Shown: one piece after another, positions 51,183 to 63,251 of the stretch | How the letters are laid out: each line of letters opens with the position of its first letter | Position numbering within the stretch: position 1 is the stretch's first letter | Assembly: GCA_028554645.1 (NCBI GenBank) | Contig: JAQOOI010000022.1 | Span: 248,001 to 312,000, forward strand | Direction of reading: 5' to 3' | DNA from: Omphalotus guepiniiformis | Taxonomy: Eukaryota; Basidiomycota; Agaricomycetes; Agaricales; Omphalotaceae | Length of the DNA: 64,000 nt | Made by a program: the position numbers and the translations under genes | Notes under the pieces: model-generated | Told to the model about the DNA's origin: nothing | What the model saw: only the letters and a program-made list of their open reading frames with translations | The model's database searches: none

Positions 51183-52986
51183 TTACCAACCAGGGTTGCT
51201 GTCACTGAATACCCCTACTCTCGACGTCTTCAACGCACTAAGATCGACTGAATTCGCATCATCATCTACCCATCGCTCAACGACAATCTCGCCCTCGGTC
51301 GAGCCTTTCCTGATCCAATCTACTCGGCTTAGTTCGACGTTGTTCAGGAGCCATCCTGCGTCGGAACCTAGATGAGAGGCTAGGGAGTGAATGCTGAACA
51401 TGATACGTGACATTGCGATGGAGGTGACGGCGAGCATGTAGCTATGATTGAGCAGATAAGGATTTGGGTTCATCATGAATGACAAAATGGGGCCTACTTT
51501 GAGAAAATAACGGGGATGTTGATCTGTCAAGAGAAAATCGTTGGTCAAACCCCTTGATGGATTGATATCATGGAAGTTGTACCTGAGGAGCCTTTATGAA
51601 GGAGCCGACTGCAGTGAAGCCCACAGACACTTATGAAAGGAACACAGCAAAGAATTAGAAGATTTAGAATAACGAAAGCAGGGAAGTGGCACGTTACCGA
51701 AAACTATGAAGAAGAACAGACCGCCACTAACCATACCATCAAATGTGTGAGATATTCAACTCACGAACCAATGAAGGACTTACTCTCGTAACAGGCGCTT
51801 CAACACAGGAGCATGTTTTAAAATACGGCGATTCCGTAGTGCTCGAATGGCAGTCAAAATGTAAAGAATGGTCTGATTATGGACGAAATAGCAATGAGTG
51901 CTCTGATCTACTTGGAGAGAACGAACTCACATGAAGTACCAAAGACGGCATGAACATCCGCCAGAACCGCTTCGGCCTTGCAATTCGACATCCCGGCCCT
52001 CCATGCAGGAAAAAAGATGGAGGTAGTATATGTAGTTCTGCCGTCGCCATTTCCGTGAATGCTAATGAAATTGCCAATGAAACGATGAAGGCGACTATGA
52101 TTCCCCATCTGACAGCCTTATTGCTTGAAAAGAGAAACCAGACCCTTGCGACGAGCATCGCTGCACGGAGGTGACATCAGACGTTGATATATGATGCATA
52201 CATGTTGTTCCTGTCGTACCTTGGACAATCCCAAGTGCAAGAATGCTGGCTAGAAAATCGAACCTAGTGACGGAAAGACAGCTGGTGTACGATCGCATTA
52301 GTAGACATGGTAAAGATTGAGCGCGTAATTTACAACTAAAACAGCTTCTCAGTATCATTAGCGGTAGAATCATCGAAATGTGCTCACTTCAGGCGGAGGA
52401 CGTGACACCGAGAATGCTGTATTCTTTGTGAGTGTCTGGAAAGTATGGAAGTACATTCGAATCACTGACTTATGATTGTTGTGCTGCATAAATTGACGGT
52501 GAGCCTGCGCTCGTTGGATATGAAACGGGGCTGAAGGCACATACAGTATAATAACGGGAGGTATGTATCGATTCTGATAGAACAATTGGTCAACTCTTTC
52601 TTGTGAGTAGATCGTGATAGCGCACCATGAAAAAAAGAACTCGTGATATAGACCACTGTCCACGCCAGAAATACTCAATCTTCAAAATGAGTAGGGGATT
52701 TTAGCGGCCTTGTGAAGCCTGCAGAAGTATAGCCGACATACCTCTTGGTCAAACGTGATCATCCACTTTCAGTACGAATTAGACCAAGATATGTCAACTG
52801 GACCATGATCATATGCACCTCATATACTGGAGAGGGGGCGAGTCAGAAGGCGGGGCTCACAATGAAGTTAGAGCTAACTGCTAACTCACACGTAAGAGCA
52901 AAAAACGCGATGTTGATGACTCTTGCAATCTCCAGCCCTTCGAGGGAAGCAGCGAGTGCCTTTAACTCGTCATTTGAAATTGCCAT
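51183..52986 (-). CDS. DUF6533 receptor-like seven-span membrane protein
   Basis: Basidiomycete family of unknown function resembling seven-transmembrane receptors, in many short exons. Starts MAISNDELKALAASLEG, then ARVINIAFFALT. The family's first conserved block follows: a Y/F-D-x-x-x-T-F-x-x-E region, KIEYFWRGQW-type sequence and a span ending in a YQNRY-like motif around 52570. Further spans: LASILALGIVQGTTG (about 52230), VRWGIIVAFIVSLAISLAF (about 52110), FLKVGPILSFMM. The cytoplasmic tail is rich in acidic residues (STEGEIVVERWVDDD). It ends FSDSNPGW. Outer limits are secure; individual exon edges were not all fixed. Confidence 0.7.
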
Positions 52987-53699
52987 TGCCGCCTTGAAAT
53001 ATGAGGTTTTACGAGGAGAAAAGAGACCAGCTCTATTGCGCCGAAGGAAGGGTATAAATCCAACTCACAGAGCCTTGTAGAGAAAGAGCTCTGCGAAGAT
53101 GAAAAGTCAGGTCAATGATGAATATGAATACATATGTTCTAAGTAAATGATAGGACCCACCTGCCACCCACTGTTGATGATTACCGTGATACTAGTAGTT
53201 GTTTCAATATCATCATGACATCTCCGAAAGCGAAACTTGAACAATTGTCGGTTGCTCGAGATGAACACAGGTTGCGGGAGTGATTCAAGTTGAGATTTGA
53301 GCTTGAGCGCTGAGATCCATATTCAATTGAGTGTTCACAGTAGCTTGATGAGAAGTTTGCGGTCTTGATACTACGGCGTTCTCGTAGCCATGATGTCGAT
53401 CAGGATGTTGCTAGAGAATCAAACAGTTGTATTGAGCGACATCGGACCCATCATTTGCTTTCTTGCCGATTTTCTTTTGCTTTCGTTTTTGTTTTTTTTT
53501 CGCCTTATATGCGCGGTGTAGGAAAGGTCGGCCGCAGACACCAGCGGAATCCGGATACCAGTCCGCTTTGAGCGCCGGTCCACTATAGCAGGTCCGATGA
53601 CGATGAAGTCATAAGGCTATGACCTCATTCCTGAACCCTTCATTCAGTCCCTTCACGTCTCCATGAATTTTTGCTCTACTTCCTGTACCACCACCAGCG
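52987..53699. other. Divergent promoter region, no gene seen
   Basis: About 710 bp between the DUF6533 start and the next gene's start. A T-rich run (CTTTCGTTTTTGTTTTTTTT) at about 53481-53500. No ORF with support. Confidence 0.5.
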
Positions 53700-55033
53700 A
53701 TGGACGATCTACCATTTGATACCTCTCATCCTGCTGTACGAGACTATCTCTCTCTTATAAGGCTTTAATATCATGATATGTCCGAAGCAGAAGCTACAAT
53801 TTATCTTTGAGCAGGCTTCAAGTCCTTACACCTCTCTCACTTCTGATAAATCTCGCGGCAGTCGCAGTGTGCGCAACTGTTGTGTCTCCATCAATAGGGA
53901 AAATATTATCCATCTGCTCCCGGGTACAAATATAACTGGCTATAGGGAAAATATCGAAAACGCATCCGACCCCGATTTCTCCTCAGCCGGTTGCAATTGC
54001 TATCTATCTCATTGCTATCTATGCGGGACAGCTAGGGTACTGCGTGTTACTCGTTCTTGCGAGAAAGCAAGAAACCAAAGTGCGTATATCAATTGCATAC
54101 TGACACCTCCGAGAGCTCAACTTTGATTACGCCTAGAGTACGCTAATTAAAGGTGTCGGAATCACCTTGGTTCTTGCCAACTGGGTAATGGCTGTATGGG
54201 CTATAGCATGGGTATGTTTGTGCCTCGATGATCTACTAATTCATTCCTCATTTTCTGCTTAAAGGTCCTTGAGTGGTTCATTTTCTCCACGGTACTTCAA
54301 GGAATTCTGCTCCTTCTCCTCTTGTATTCCAACATTGCCCTTCTCATTTATCATGCACCAACATCCAAACGCCCGTTTGACACGATGCTTATCCATGCCC
54401 CTATGCGATTCTTTCTTGTTTTAGAGATCTCGCTGATGTTCCCGCTTTCACTATTGTAAGTACCCCTTGCCTCAATGAATCAAGCTCGAGCTCATAAGCA
54501 TCTGTATCTTTACCATTAGCATTGCGCTAGGCTTAACGTATGCCCCAGAAAGTTCGGGAGCACCAGTAGACTACTCCGACTACCAATGGCCTGGTTTTGG
54601 TGTTGTTTTTGGGACTAATATCCTTGGTCTCCTCGTGATCATCTTTCGACGCGACATCGTATGGTGTATCTCTGCCACTTGGATCTGCGTTTCGATCTGG
54701 CTGCTACGACCGAAGCCAAATCCCGTCTATGTGAGTTCATGCGCCCTTCTTCCACTTTCATTCTCGAAGCGGTTGTTTTTAAGTCGGTTTACTGATTGTA
54801 TGGCTCTTCAGGCTACCGCGATATTGTTTACCGTTCTCCATCCTATCGCGTTGCTGGGATCGTACATACATTCGAGATTCCGTAGACGAAGAGGTGTTGG
54901 GCTTCCTCCTGACGATGAGCATCCTGGGCTGTATGGAAACCCGAGGAATCCGAATCCGAATGGACATGGACATGGACAGGGTGGAAGGACCGATGGTCCT
55001 AGGGAGGTGGCTGAAGAAGAGGTTTGGGCATGA
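53700..55033 (+). CDS. Multi-span fungal membrane protein of unknown function (DUF1774-like, tentative)
   Basis: Starts MDDLPFDTSHPAVRDYLSLIR. Later exons: LQVLTPLSLLINLAAVAVC (span), AIAIYLIAIYAGQLGYCVLL (span), GVGITLVLANWVMAVWAIAW (span), VLEWFIFSTVLQGILLLLLL (span). Then HAPTSKRPFDTMLIHAPMRF, a further span LVLEISLMFPLSLLF, GFGVVFGTNILGLLVIIF and a C-terminal Gly/His/Asn-rich tail. At least seven spans are likely. The first junction is ambiguous: the exon ends ATAAG and the next begins GCTTCAAG, with no GT nearby, so a GC donor is possible. A 13-bp direct repeat (53894, 53942) blurs the second junction. The family name is from memory and uncertain. Confidence 0.6.
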
Positions 55034-55256
55034 TGATGCGTTGTTGAAGAACTCGGGATACTTGTTCTTAGTGACCAACTACGAATGTTATTCTGTTATA
55101 TTCATGTGTATTGTGCACGTCCTTACTTTCATTCTGTGCATAGCAAGCAGTCGCTGGAAAGCATTTCCAATCGAAGCGCCTACCGATAAAAACTGAGATC
55201 GCGAAAAGTACTAGAGCAATCCATCAGAAGAAGCAAGCGTCAGGCCCTATTTTTGT

Positions 55257-55375
55257 CATTTCGTTTACTGTACAACTTGCCACTGGACCTTACTTTATGA
55301 ATCGTGTTTACGCGTTACGAACCTGTTTCTCTGTTGAGAGTCAACCATTTGTTTCTGTACGAGCGTGACATGTGA
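55257..55375 (+). repeat. Left copy of a ~119-bp direct repeat flanking the nuclease-kinase gene
   Basis: Shares long blocks with 57828-57943 in the same orientation: TTCGTTTACTGTAC, ACTTGC, ACTGGAC, GTTGAGAGT, CATTTG and CGAGCGTGA, with scattered substitutions. Confidence 0.8.
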
Positions 55376-55405
55376 ACTCTCAATAGAACCCGAACCCTAA
55401 TTCTG

Positions 55406-57741
55406 GTGCGACGGAGCAAGCAGCAACAGCAGAAACATCAACATCGCAAGCAGCAGCATCACAAGCATCACCATCGGAAGCATCAACATCGCAGGCCGCA
55501 ACAGCGCAAGCAGCGCACGGACCCGGGACAGCCTTCAGTTTCCTACGCCACATATTACCCACCTCAGACTCAAACTTCACTAGCACTCTTCACTTCTGTA
55601 CCGCCTCATGCAGCACTGGCAGTATATCCTGCTCCTGTAGATTCAACTATTGCTGGCCAGGGATATCCAGGTGCCCCTCACGGCACTTTTGCATATCCAG
55701 TATCCTCACCCTTCGCTTTACTCCCTCCTGTGACACAAAATCGTCGAGTGAAAGACATCAGTTCATTGCCGAAAAAATGGCGCTCGATTGATGCTGGTCC
55801 TATGTCTGCTCAACCTGATGCCTTTTTGCATCAGCTCGTAACACAAATTGGGTCCGATGGTCTGCAGTATAAAGACATTCTTGAAGGCGCTCTCAAGATT
55901 CGCCCCTCTATCAAGCTTGGTCATCCGGCCAGCTCAGCGACCAAGTACGTCACACCAGCTGAAGTTATGTGCACAGAGAAGATAAGCATAGTGCGACCAT
56001 GGTCACGGCAACAATTTCTACTAGACCTGCAGGTATCATCCATTCAATTTAATACCTCGCCTCCCAATACACACAATGACCTTCAACATGACCTGTGGCA
56101 TCTCAAGCGCGAGTTTCAGAAGATGGCCGAGCAGTCGCTTAATGCTGATGCCATACTGGAAACTAGAGAAGACGGACTTTCAGATGACTTTGCCAGGATC
56201 GAACTTGATTTCATCACCAACGTACTCGAAGGGGTTCTACATGAGAGGAATCGCAATGTTGCCAGCCTGCATCTCAAATCTCATCCAGTGATGAATCTTC
56301 AACCGGAACTAGACGATAGAGCGGTGCTTGGTGGAGCAGTAATTCCCGATTTCATGGTGGTAATGAGGATGAAGGACATACAACAGCCTCAGCTTGTAAA
56401 TCAGCGTGTATTCGTCAATGCTGTCATCATCGAGCGGAAAACTCTAGCAGTGGGAGCTAGCCATTTGGAACATTTTCCGACAAGAGATGAGGCTTTCGCT
56501 TGGCCTGATTCTGTGGGAATGTACAAAACGGACGAGGAGGCAGATCAGAGAATAATTGTTCAGGTGCGCTTCTTTGTCATTTGCTACTTTAGTTTATCTG
56601 ATCCCCATTTTCTTTCTACCATCAGATCGCCACTCAGATGTCGGTAGCAAATGTCTGCGGCGCAATCCTTCACACTCTGGGTCATCAGATGTATTTCTGG
56701 AGGGACCGGGAAGGAAGTAAGTGGGTTCTCAAGAGGACAGATTGGTGCGAGAACAGCTACCTGGACCAGGCTGTTTTCCTACTTCATTGTATCAATGTTC
56801 AAGAGAGGCGCCAGCAACAGATTCTCGATGAAGGTCAGCACCGAGCTTCAAGGAACGATTATCGGAACTTCCAGTTTATTGCACAAAGTGAAATGCCAAG
56901 TGTCGCTATCACAAGCACCTTCTCACACTGGCACCTGTTTCTCAGCCAGGTCTCCTCCTCAACGAAGAAATTCTTATTTCCATTCTGGTCCAATCTTGAT
57001 CTCCGTATTGGCCGGATGCAGCAAGCGCATCTCACTCGTTTCGAACCGCCAGTGTTTGTCATGCATTCATATCTGTTGTATCCGTCATATTCATTTTCTT
57101 CGTAGTTCTTATGCGCATTTCTGGTTGCGCTGGTTTCCTGCTCTTTGCATACAGTGCTATGTGGTAACGAACAATATCAAGGAGGAACGTTCTGTATTGT
57201 TTTGCCCTGAGCTCAGCATGATCTTCAAAGTGTTCCGAGGTCAGAAAGAACTTGTGGAAGAGGCGGCACTCATTGCTTTTGCATCATCGAAGGGTATCTC
57301 TGTTCCAAAGGTCAAGGCATTATTTACTGGAATGCTTCATATCCTTGCGGAGGAGTGGGCAGGTGAGGTCATACCTTCTTGGGACAGCATGTCTTCTGCG
57401 TCGATGTGAGTGGTCTTGTATCTCTCTTCCAGTTGCTCTGCTCAGTGTGCCAATGCCGCAGCATCCATCTAATATCGGAGCTGGAGAAATGTCACGCAAA
57501 CCAGCTCCATCATCATGACATCGCACCAAGGAATATTGTCGTTAGGCCCGACGGCACAGTTTGTTTGCTTGACTGGGGATGTGCTTCTGTCGTGGAAGAG
57601 CGCCATGAGCACTGCTCTGACACGCGGGTCATGGACAGTCTGAAGGAACTCCTCGCATACAGAAATTCTGCCAGTGGTGCTGGTGAATTTGCCAACTATG
57701 ATAGCTATTCCAAGAAACATCAGGGGTATTCATTCAGATGA
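55406..57741 (+). CDS. Putative PD-(D/E)XK nuclease-like domain fused to an APH/protein-kinase-like domain
   Basis: The open frame begins without an ATG in a Gln/His repeat (CAG/CAT-rich, 55415-55520). Either the start lies in an upstream exon or translation begins at an internal Met (GPMSAQPDAF). The middle region has V-I-P-D-F-M-V-V followed about 25 residues later by V-I-I-E-R-K-T, the spacing expected for PD-(D/E)XK nucleases. Next come an intron (GTGCGC...ATCAG at about 56563-56626) and the helix QMSVANVCGAILHTLGHQ. The C-terminal part is kinase-like: ISVPKVKALF, LAEEWAGEVIP (hinge-like), catalytic loop HHDIAPRNIVV (H-x-D...N) and metal-binding LLDWGCA (DFG read as DWG). Later exon edges near 56900-57480 are uncertain. 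The architecture recalls crinkler-like effectors or conflict proteins; function unknown. Confidence 0.6.
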
Positions 57742-57827
57742 TGATTTTGATAGCACTTGGCGAGACGTATAGCCTTCAGGAAGACCAGAAATTCTGTGCT
57801 ATCAAGTTTTTTTTTTCCTACTTCTGC

Positions 57828-57943
57828 CACTTCGTTTACTGTACGACTTGCGACTGGACGTTACTTTTCTGGACTTCAACGCGTCACGAATCTAATTCTT
57901 CGTTGAGAGTTAATCATTTGGTTCTGTGCGAGCGTGATATTTG
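57828..57943 (+). repeat. Right copy of the direct repeat
   Basis: Same orientation as 55257-55375, roughly 75-80% identical by eye. It starts 87 bp after the stop of the nuclease-kinase gene. Confidence 0.8.
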
Positions 57944-58095
57944 AGGTTCACTGCTTCCCTCCGCAGTTCGAGAAAAACGACGGAGAGAGTAACAGTCCGT
58001 CCAACATAGACAATCAATCTATACAAGTCACAGCATACCAAGACCAAACCCCTCACATTCAATCTGCACCTCTCGAATCGTACAAGCACCAATCA

Positions 58096-60758
58096 CTAAG
58101 CATCCACACCCACCCTCGGTCTAACGCTCTCTCCCACCTGCCCAATCAACAACTCCTCAAACTCCCCTACACCAGGAACCTCCACCTCACCATTCTCCCC
58201 AACCCTCTTCGACTGAACCCACTCCCTAACTTTCTCAACAATATTCCCAACTCCAAACCCAAAGATTTCGAACAACCTTTCCTGCGGCGCAGATATACCA
58301 AAGGTGTGTACGGATAAGGAGGCGTGCGCGTAGCGTGCCCAGCCGTAGGAAGACCATGCTTCGATCGCTATCACCAACGAGCGTTTCGTCGTGCGTACTT
58401 TCGAAGCGACACCAGCCGCGGAAGCCGAGGCAGAGGTAGACACGCGTTGTCCTAAAATTCCCAACCGGTATTCTTTCGGCTGTACATCGAACAACGCCTG
58501 ACAGGGCATCGACACGACTCTCACACTCATCTCGTCAGACGAGAGTTTCTTGGCTGCTTCAACTGCTCGATGAACTTCTGAGCCAGTTGCGATGAGCACC
58601 AAGTCCGGGTTATTGTCGGTGTCTTGCGACGACGCTTCGTACACGACATACGCCCCCAATTTAACTTTCTCCCTGTTCGTTCCTTCCAGTAGCGGTACAG
58701 GCTGCCTTGAAAGCGCAAATATCGTTGGTGTATGTTTTGATTCAGGCGACAAAGCATGTATCCATGCTCCCACTAGATTTTGATCATATTTTGTCAGGCC
58801 CGATTCAAAACAACGGCAAGTATGTACTCACAAACTTCTTCAGCATCAGCAGCCCTAACCAATCTCGTATTCGGCAACGCACGGTAGAACGAAGCGAGAG
58901 CTATAGGCTGATGTGTAGGCCCATCTTCGCCTATCCCAATCGAGTCGTGCGTCGCGATACCGATGATTCTGAGGTGTTGTAAGGACGTCATGCGTAGTGC
59001 GGGTGCGGCGTATAGCCAGAATTGGAAGAATGTCGAGCAAATTCTACATTGAGAGGCGGGAAGGGTGAGTATAAGATGAGATACAGGCAGTGAGGGAAAT
59101 GACTTACGGTATGAACATCCCATTCTGGTACGCAGTCATCCCATTCGCGATAGCCACCATCGCAAACTCGCGAATACCGTATCTTATTTGCCTCCCTTCG
59201 TAACTCCCCAGACCCGTATCAGGCTATCCGCACACGAAAACCACCATCGTTAGTGCAACCTTGGCAAACCCAAAACGCAAGAACCCACGTTCTGAAATTC
59301 GACCATCCCCTGCCAACTAACAAACGTACTCTCCAATAAATCCGCCGAGCCGGCAACAAAGTTCTTATACTTCGGCGCGAGCGTCGTCACCACAATCCCA
59401 GAACTCTTCCTCGTCGGCTGAGGTTCTCTCGGTAGCTGGTCTTTACTCGGCAAAAGAGATTCCCAGCCATTAGGCAAGTCACCCGTGAGACGCTGGAGAA
59501 GCTCGGAGTGTAAGTCTGGGTAGGAGACGGAGTAAGCTTTGAAGAGATCGTTCCAAGCCGATTCGTGGGAGGCGCCTAGGGCGATGAGAGGTTGGAAGTA
59601 CTCTAGCAGAACGGGAGAGTGAGCAGACCAGGAGTATGAATTGTATCGTATCGAGGAAGCTCACCGTACACTTGTTGAGGTATGACAAATTTATCTCCTG
59701 GGTTAAACCCGAATTGGGTTTTGACGTAGGCTACTTCATCTATGCCTAGGGCTTGACCGTGAGCGGGACCGGTGTTGGCTTTATGCGAGCCATATCCGAT
59801 GGTCGTACGGACGTGGATGAAGTAGGGTTTATTGGAAGTGGAGGATTTGGCTTGATTAAGGGCGAGGATGATCGCTTGGAGCTGAAATTTCGTACATTTA
59901 AATTGCGACTTTTATGTATACAGATAGGCGAGTACATACATCGGTTGTCCCATTGTCAATGTCGATAACCTCGAATCCGTTTGCACGCATCTTCAAGGAC
60001 GTGTCGTCAGTAAAACAATTGGCAATAACTCCATCAACAGTGACCTAGAACGCGCGCATTAGGTAAATATCCAGAATCGCACAAGAAAAATGAATGACAG
60101 ACGTTGTTATCATCGTACACCACGATCAAATTACCCAATCCCAAATGACCGGCAAGACTCAACGCTTCCTGACCGACACCTTCCTGTAAACATCCATCGC
60201 CAGTGAAACACCAAATCTTATTATCAACAACGGGAAACCCTTCTCGGTTATATGTCGCTGCGAGGTTCTTGGAAGCAATCGCCAACCCGACAGCATTAGC
60301 GATCCCTTGTCCAAGGGGACCAGTCGTAGCCTCAATCCCAGGAAACTCGATCTCAGGATGCCCAGCCGCGATGCCGTAGTTGGGATTATGATACGACTTG
60401 AGCGCGTCGAGTGACCAGGCGTCGTACCCTGAGAGATGTAGGAGAATATACTGGAGCAGACAGGCGTGTCCTGCGGATAAGATGAACCGATCGCGGTTGA
60501 ACCAGTCTGGATTCTTGGGATTGAATCTCATTGAATGGCGGAATAGGGCGACTGCGATGCCAGCCGCGCCCATCACGGTTCCTGGATGTCCACCTTTGTG
60601 TTCTTGAACGAGATCAGCGCCGAGACAACGGATAGTGTTGAGTGTGAGGATTTCGATGGTTGGCTGATAGGTAAGGCGTGAACATAATGAAGAGAAACGA
60701 AAGAAAAGAAAGTACGAACATTTGCTGCATGTTGTGCAGGAGAAACTTCTTGAACCAT
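58096..60758 (-). CDS. Transketolase family, dihydroxyacetone-synthase-like
   Basis: Thiamine-diphosphate enzyme. Classical transketolase moves C2 units in the pentose phosphate pathway, while dihydroxyacetone synthase condenses formaldehyde with xylulose 5-phosphate. Starts MVQEVSPAQHAANVR; ThDP-binding blocks SAGHACLLQY, GPLGQGIANAVGLA, TGDGCLQEGVGQEALSLAGHLG and VVYDDN are intact. The second domain has the catalytic-Glu block YGIREFAM, STFFQFWLYAAPALRM, and ATHDSIGIGEDGPTHQP. GHACLLQY and STFFxFxLYAAPAxRM are closer to dihydroxyacetone synthases than to the housekeeping transketolase pattern (recalled, not searched). No SKL-type peroxisomal signal at the end (VGVDA). About six exons. Divergent from an SDR 349 bp away. 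Confidence 0.85.
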
Positions 60759-61107
60759 ATTGAAAGAAAGCAGAGATTTCGTTTCATTGGAGACATCTTT
60801 CTGTACTTTTTATGTTTTCCGTTGGTCAGAAGGTTGGAAGAGTGGGTCAGGTTGTGTGAATTAGTATTAGACGCCCGCGGCGTTATCCCGGCCGCTGACA
60901 AATATCGCTCCGAAATCAATCATCTGTCCTCTCTGATAACACCGCGCCGGCAACTCCAGGCCCCGATACCAACGGTCGACCATCGCGTTTGTACATCCAT
61001 GTTCCGGACGATAATAATATTATTAATGGCACCCGTCCTCCGAGCAGTTTAATACTACTATAATTATCGAACCTACAGTGTCAGTTTTCTCATACACCTA
61101 GCTACTA
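60759..61107. promoter_or_regulatory. Divergent promoter between transketolase-like gene and SDR
   Basis: A 349-bp shared upstream region. Minus-strand sequence just upstream of the transketolase ATG reads NETKSLLSFN in frame after a possible AG acceptor, so its 5' end may extend into this region. No specific binding site was identified. Confidence 0.45.
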
Positions 61108-62236
61108 ATGGGTCCAGTGCCAACTACTCCTTCTTCCCCTTCAGCAGTTCATCCTTCTTCTGAAGCCACCGAAGACCCTACGGTCTCCCAATTGTTTGAT
61201 CTCACAGGTCGTACCTCCGTCGTCACAGGCGGAGCACGCGGTCTAGGTATTACTCTCGCTCTCGCACTCCTCGAAGCCAACTCCCATGTTTTTTGCCTTG
61301 ACATTCTCCCCACGCCGTCCCAGGACCAGTGGATGACGTTGGAGAAGAGAGCGAAGAAAAGCGGACTGCAGATTGTTTACAAACAGGTTGATATAACCAA
61401 TCCGCAGGTCGTTCAAACTGTTATGGAGGAGATCGAGAAAGAGGCCAAAGAGAGCGTCAGAGTACTCGTCGCTGCTGCAGGGAGTAAGTATTATCTTTTG
61501 GTCGGATAGTATAATCTATACCTCATCGACATATTGACGTGGCGTTCTCTAATTTAGTCCAGCAAGAAGTTCCAGCGATAAGTTACCCCGCCGACGACAT
61601 GCGCCGAATGCTCGACGTGAACGTCGTCGGGACATTTAACACCGCGCAGGCCGTGGCGAAGGTCATGCTGAGGCATGGGAAAGGAGGGAGTATCATTATG
61701 ATTGCTAGCATGAGCGGGAGCATCGCAAATCGTGGGCTACAGTGCACGGCTTAGTGAGTTTGGTTTCTCGAGTTTGGTAGCCCCGTCATTCACTCGATTT
61801 TGATATCGGCCCGTGCCTTGTTTTTAAGTAACACCTCCAAAGCCGCCGTACAGCAACTCTGTCGCTCCGTCAGTGCTGAATGGGCAGGGCAGGGGATTAG
61901 AGTTAACACGATCTCACCTGGGTATATCAAAACTGCCATGACGGAGATGTTGTTGCAGAAGAAACCAGAGCTGGAAGCGAGGTCGGTGTTACTTATTCCC
62001 TGACTCATGCCTCACTTGTTAAATTTCTTGTTTAAAGGTGGGCAGACGACAACCCAATGTGCCGCATCTCTCTTCCTTGGGAATATAAAGGTCCTACGGT
62101 CTTCCTCGCTTCTGACGCGTCATCGTTCTGCACAGGTATGGATTTAAGAGTTGACGGGGGCCATTGCGGTGAGTCGTTATCTCGCACTATCTTTGAGGCG
62201 AATGAACGATTGAATGATGATTCCCTAGCTTGGTGA
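61108..62236 (+). CDS. Short-chain dehydrogenase/reductase (sorbose reductase/polyol dehydrogenase-like)
   Basis: NAD(P)-dependent oxidoreductase, about 287 aa, five exons: 61108-61483, 61558-61753, 61829-61981, 62038-62168, 62229-62236. Classical SDR features: TGGARGLG cofactor loop, NxxG region as AAAGIQQ, the catalytic Ser in IASMSGSIA, and catalytic Y-N-T-S-K assembled across an intron (TA|T). RVNTISPGYIKTAMT and the C-terminal FLASDASSFCTGMDLRVDGG are also typical. A Pro/Ser-rich N-terminal extension of about 35 residues precedes the Rossmann fold, as in fungal NADP mannitol/sorbose reductases. The last exon holds only eight bases, coding W and the stop. Divergent from the transketolase-like gene, suggesting linked sugar/polyol metabolism. 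Confidence 0.9.
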
Positions 62237-63251
62237 TACACGCAAGCTCGGCCATCATGCGTCACGGAATTTCAGGGTGCTTTGGGTTGAAGTGCCACTT
62301 GAGCATCATGATCTTCAATTGAAAAAATTTGGGCATAGTAACTAATTACTTACTTAGACAGATGAATAGCAATTTGATGTATAATAATCATTAGGGAACT
62401 GGTGCGTACAAATGCGTATATTTCGTACGTTCACCCAGAGTTGGGATATATGAATTTGACGGATTTCCGAAAGAAATTGCAAACTGTCAAGATCACTTAG
62501 CGGGGAGGTCAAAGCAGTGATTACTTCGGATTTCGGGTCCGTGCCGCCGATCCTGGGCTTGAGCGCTAGAGCTTCCAGAGTCCAAGTATCTGCCAAGTAT
62601 CAGAGCTCTCAAAAGCCACTTCCCTTCACAACTGCGATGCGTCGGGGATCACCGGGTTCTCCTCAAGTTCTCCTAGGCGTTCAAAACCGAGATGGATAGT
62701 GGCGGGGGGTCTCAGGGTAAGTAAACCTTCTAATTAATTTATCTTTTCGACTGCGTCCGTTCACGTTAGCGGTTCCAACTTTCAGGTTGTTGAATAACAA
62801 ATGGGATGATCATCATGACAGAAGCCCGCTGTTGCAAAGTGGCACTGGCAGAGGCTGAAACCTAAAGCTTAAAGCGGAAATCTAATCTAATCTTCTGATC
62901 GATCAACATGGTTACCCTCTTTACGTAATTCTGGATGTGGTTTTTCAGGTGACCCCACAAGGACCCCCAAGCTTTTTCTCAGTCTGCCCCGCACCCACAG
63001 ATACCGCTCCTCTTACCAAGTCGGTCTGTTGCAAGTAATCGTCTGCAATATCTCTGTAAGTTCTCGTTTCTCTCTGTTGTTCTGTTCTAAATATTTACTA
63101 TGATACAGGAATTTGAATTTAAAGTGCGAATTCACCCTCCCCTCTGAGGCTGGGACTGGAAAACCGCCACAAGTTCCGGTTTTTCGCATAAGGGTACAAG
63201 CGAAGACTCGGACACGTTGAATCTAGGCTACTCTCTCGTCATTCTGAAGAT
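62237..63251. other. Intergenic/promoter region, no gene seen
   Basis: About 1 kb upstream of the Zn2Cys6 regulator. No coding motif or RNA gene recognised; probably a long regulator promoter and 5' leader. Confidence 0.5.

Noticed and set aside
55257..57943. Interpretation of the direct repeats as retrotransposon LTRs
   Set aside because: Repeats are short, lack TG...CA ends, primer-binding site and polypurine tract, and the enclosed gene is not a retroelement.
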